Source: an uncultured Oscillibacter sp. (GTDB lineage: Bacteria; Bacillota; Clostridia; Oscillospirales; Oscillospiraceae). From it: a DNA stretch of 31,028 nt. The translations under genes were made by a program, and so were the position numbers. Positions 29,934 to 31,028 of the stretch are shown piece after piece. The stretch spans positions 1-31,028 of the forward strand of contig UQUC01000017.1 in assembly GCA_900544105.1 (NCBI GenBank), in the 5' to 3' direction. Position 1 is the first letter of the stretch. Each line of letters starts with the position of its first letter. Under the pieces are notes generated by a model that was not told the DNA's origin, did no database searches, and worked only from the letters and a program-made list of their open reading frames with translations.

Positions 29934-29973
29934 GGGGGCGGCCAGACAAGTGGAGTCTGGCCGCCCCCCTTTT
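29934..29973 (+). terminator. Terminator of queT
   Basis: A 14-bp perfect GC-rich stem (29934-29947 with 29955-29968), seven-base loop, then C and TTTTCTTT. Confidence 0.92.
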
Positions 29974-30020
29974 CTTTCTGGGTCACGTTCATAGTTTGGT
30001 CATAAATTGTTTACACTTAC

Positions 30021-30039
30021 ACCGGGATTTTGTCCCGGT
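30021..30039. repeat. Hairpin in the ftsH upstream region
   Basis: ACCGGGA (30021-30027) pairs with TCCCGGT (30033-30039), followed by CTTTT. A TGC-TACTAT extended -10 (30044-30052) lies just after it, without a good -35, so the ftsH promoter may be here. Confidence 0.45.
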
Positions 30040-30057
30040 CTTTTGCTACTATATCCA

Positions 30058-30069
30058 TTAACCGGTTAA
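30058..30069. promoter_or_regulatory. Perfect 12-base palindrome before ftsH
   Basis: TTAACCGGTTAA has no loop and lies just downstream of the possible -10, where a repressor dimer could bind. The regulator is unknown. Confidence 0.4.
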
Positions 30070-30093
30070 CGATTTTCTGATCGCGTATCCACA

Positions 30094-30125
30094 GGTTTTC
30101 GCTCCCCCCAGGGGAGCGGGAAACC
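30094..30125 (+). other. Stem-loop in the ftsH 5' leader
   Basis: GGTTT ... GCTCCCC (30094-30107) pairs with GGGGAGC ... AAACC (30111-30125) with an internal mismatch and a short loop, about 40 bases before the start codon. No T run follows, so it is likely a leader structure. Confidence 0.55.
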
Positions 30126-30166
30126 AAAAGAAATGAACGACACACCCAGAGAGGATGATCTTCAAG

Positions 30167-31028
30167 ATGCAAGAGGTCAAAAAGCCATCGAAAAAACCCC
30201 TGGTATACTACTATCTGCTCACCCTGGCCATCCTGCTGCTGCTCAACGCGACGCTGTTCCCCTCTATGAACAAGAGCCGCATTGAAAACGTGACCTATGA
30301 CGTGTTCATGTCCATGACGGACGAGAAGCAGATCGACCAGGTGGAGATCCGGGACGACCAGATCCTGTTCACGGATAAGGACGGCAAAATTTATGAGACC
30401 GTGGCCACGGAGGACGCCGGACGCACCCAGCGCCTTTACGACTCCGGGGCCAAGTTCCAGCAGATCGACACCCAGCCCTCCGCCATGACCAGCCTGCTGG
30501 TGAACTGGATTTTGCCCCTGGTGCCCTTTATGCTCATGGGCTATTTGCTCAACCGCCGAATGCAGAAGGCCATGGGCGGCAAGGACGGCATGATGTTCGG
30601 CATGGGCGGCGGCTCCGGGGCCAAAGTATATGTGCCCTCCTCCACCGGCATCCGCTTTGCCGACGTGGCCGGGGAGGACGAGGCCAAGGAGCTGCTGGGG
30701 GAGATCGTGGACTTCCTCCACGACCCGGAGAAATACCGGGAAATTGGAGCCAAGCTGCCCAAGGGCGCGCTGCTGGTGGGCCCTCCGGGCACCGGCAAAA
30801 CGCTGCTTGCCAAGGCCGTGGCCGGTGAGGCAAACGTCCCCTTCTTCTCCATCGCCGGGTCGGAGTTTGTGGAGATGTTCGTGGGCCGGGGCGCGGCCAA
30901 GGTCCGGGACCTGTTCAAGCAGGCCAACGAGAAGGCCCCCTGCATCATTTTCATCGACGAGATCGACACCATCGGCAAAAAGCGGGACGGCCAGTTCTCC
31001 GGCGGCAATGACGAGCGGGAGCAGACCC
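30167..31028 (+). CDS. ftsH: ATP-dependent zinc metalloprotease FtsH, 5' part (runs off the window)
   Basis: Membrane-anchored AAA+ protease that degrades misassembled membrane proteins and some cytosolic regulators. The 287 codons present hold a first membrane helix (about residues 12-30), a short outer domain, a second helix (about 106-126), a Gly/Met-rich linker, and the AAA module: FADVAGEDEAKEL, Walker A GPPGTGKT at 205-212, pore loop FVGRGAAKVRDLF, Walker B IIFIDEID. The zinc protease domain lies beyond the window. The pore segment has Arg where FVGVGA is most common. The ATG at 30167 is preferred, with a GAGGATGATC site; an in-frame ATG at 30155 directly abuts GAGG. Confidence 0.95.
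   Translation, partial: MQEVKKPSKKPLVYYYLLTLAILLLLNATLFPSMNKSRIENVTYDVFMSMTDEKQIDQVEIRDDQILFTDKDGKIYETVATEDAGRTQRLYDSGAKFQQIDTQPSAMTSLLVNWILPLVPFMLMGYLLNRRMQKAMGGKDGMMFGMGGGSGAKVYVPSSTGIRFADVAGEDEAKELLGEIVDFLHDPEKYREIGAKLPKGALLVGPPGTGKTLLAKAVAGEANVPFFSIAGSEFVEMFVGRGAAKVRDLFKQANEKAPCIIFIDEIDTIGKKRDGQFSGGNDEREQT

Noticed and set aside
1..31028. CRISPR array or phage block
   Set aside because: No regularly spaced direct repeats and no capsid, portal or terminase-like genes are seen; the old name virion core protein for the SPFH genes is not evidence of a phage.

Overview
The window reads as chromosomal DNA of a GC-rich, Gram-positive anaerobe of the class Clostridia, most likely a gut member of the Oscillospiraceae. 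This is an inference from strong AGGAGG-type ribosome binding sites, a cys tRNA gene that encodes its own CCA end, BlaI/M56 and QueT genes of Firmicutes type, and the general look of the proteins. No species can be named from the sequence alone.

Layout. 1-1810 is a more AT-rich accessory patch: a small serine recombinase flanked by hairpins, a truncated SPFH-domain gene, and a decayed insertion-sequence end. 1891-4737 (minus) is the proline operon proB-proA-proC. 4955-6457 is malQ, divergent from proB and closed by a strong terminator. 6546-9044 (minus) is the helicase pcrA. 9234-13690 is a two-gene blaI/blaR1-like signalling operon whose M56 peptidase carries a very long duplicated extracytoplasmic region in place of a recognisable penicillin sensor, followed by a membrane-anchored polysaccharide deacetylase (13864-14667). 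14925-16256 is an NSS-family sodium symporter behind a leader that looks like a transcription attenuator.

16349-24528 (minus) is the most interesting part: seven co-directional genes encoding a lipoprotein, an SPFH protein with four zinc ribbons, a small anchored protein, a DUF4428 protein, a YdjG-like zinc-ribbon membrane protein, a YdjH/YgcG-like protein with two TPM domains, and a second lipoprotein. The core matches the ydjG-ydjH-ydjI partner set that sits with pspA in Bacillus subtilis, but no pspA is present here and the accessory proteins differ. It is a candidate envelope-stress or membrane-microdomain system. The first lipoprotein gene appears to have its start disrupted by one missing A.

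24974-31028 holds ordinary housekeeping and small regulatory units: mtnN (minus), tRNA-Cys (minus), a PLP aminotransferase, a LysR regulator (minus) with a double palindrome and a possible short terminated transcript upstream, an SseB-like protein (minus), queT behind a pseudoknot-forming leader that could be a preQ1 riboswitch, and the 5' part of ftsH, cut by the window end. Several hairpins, terminators and promoters are assigned by eye and should be treated as predictions.
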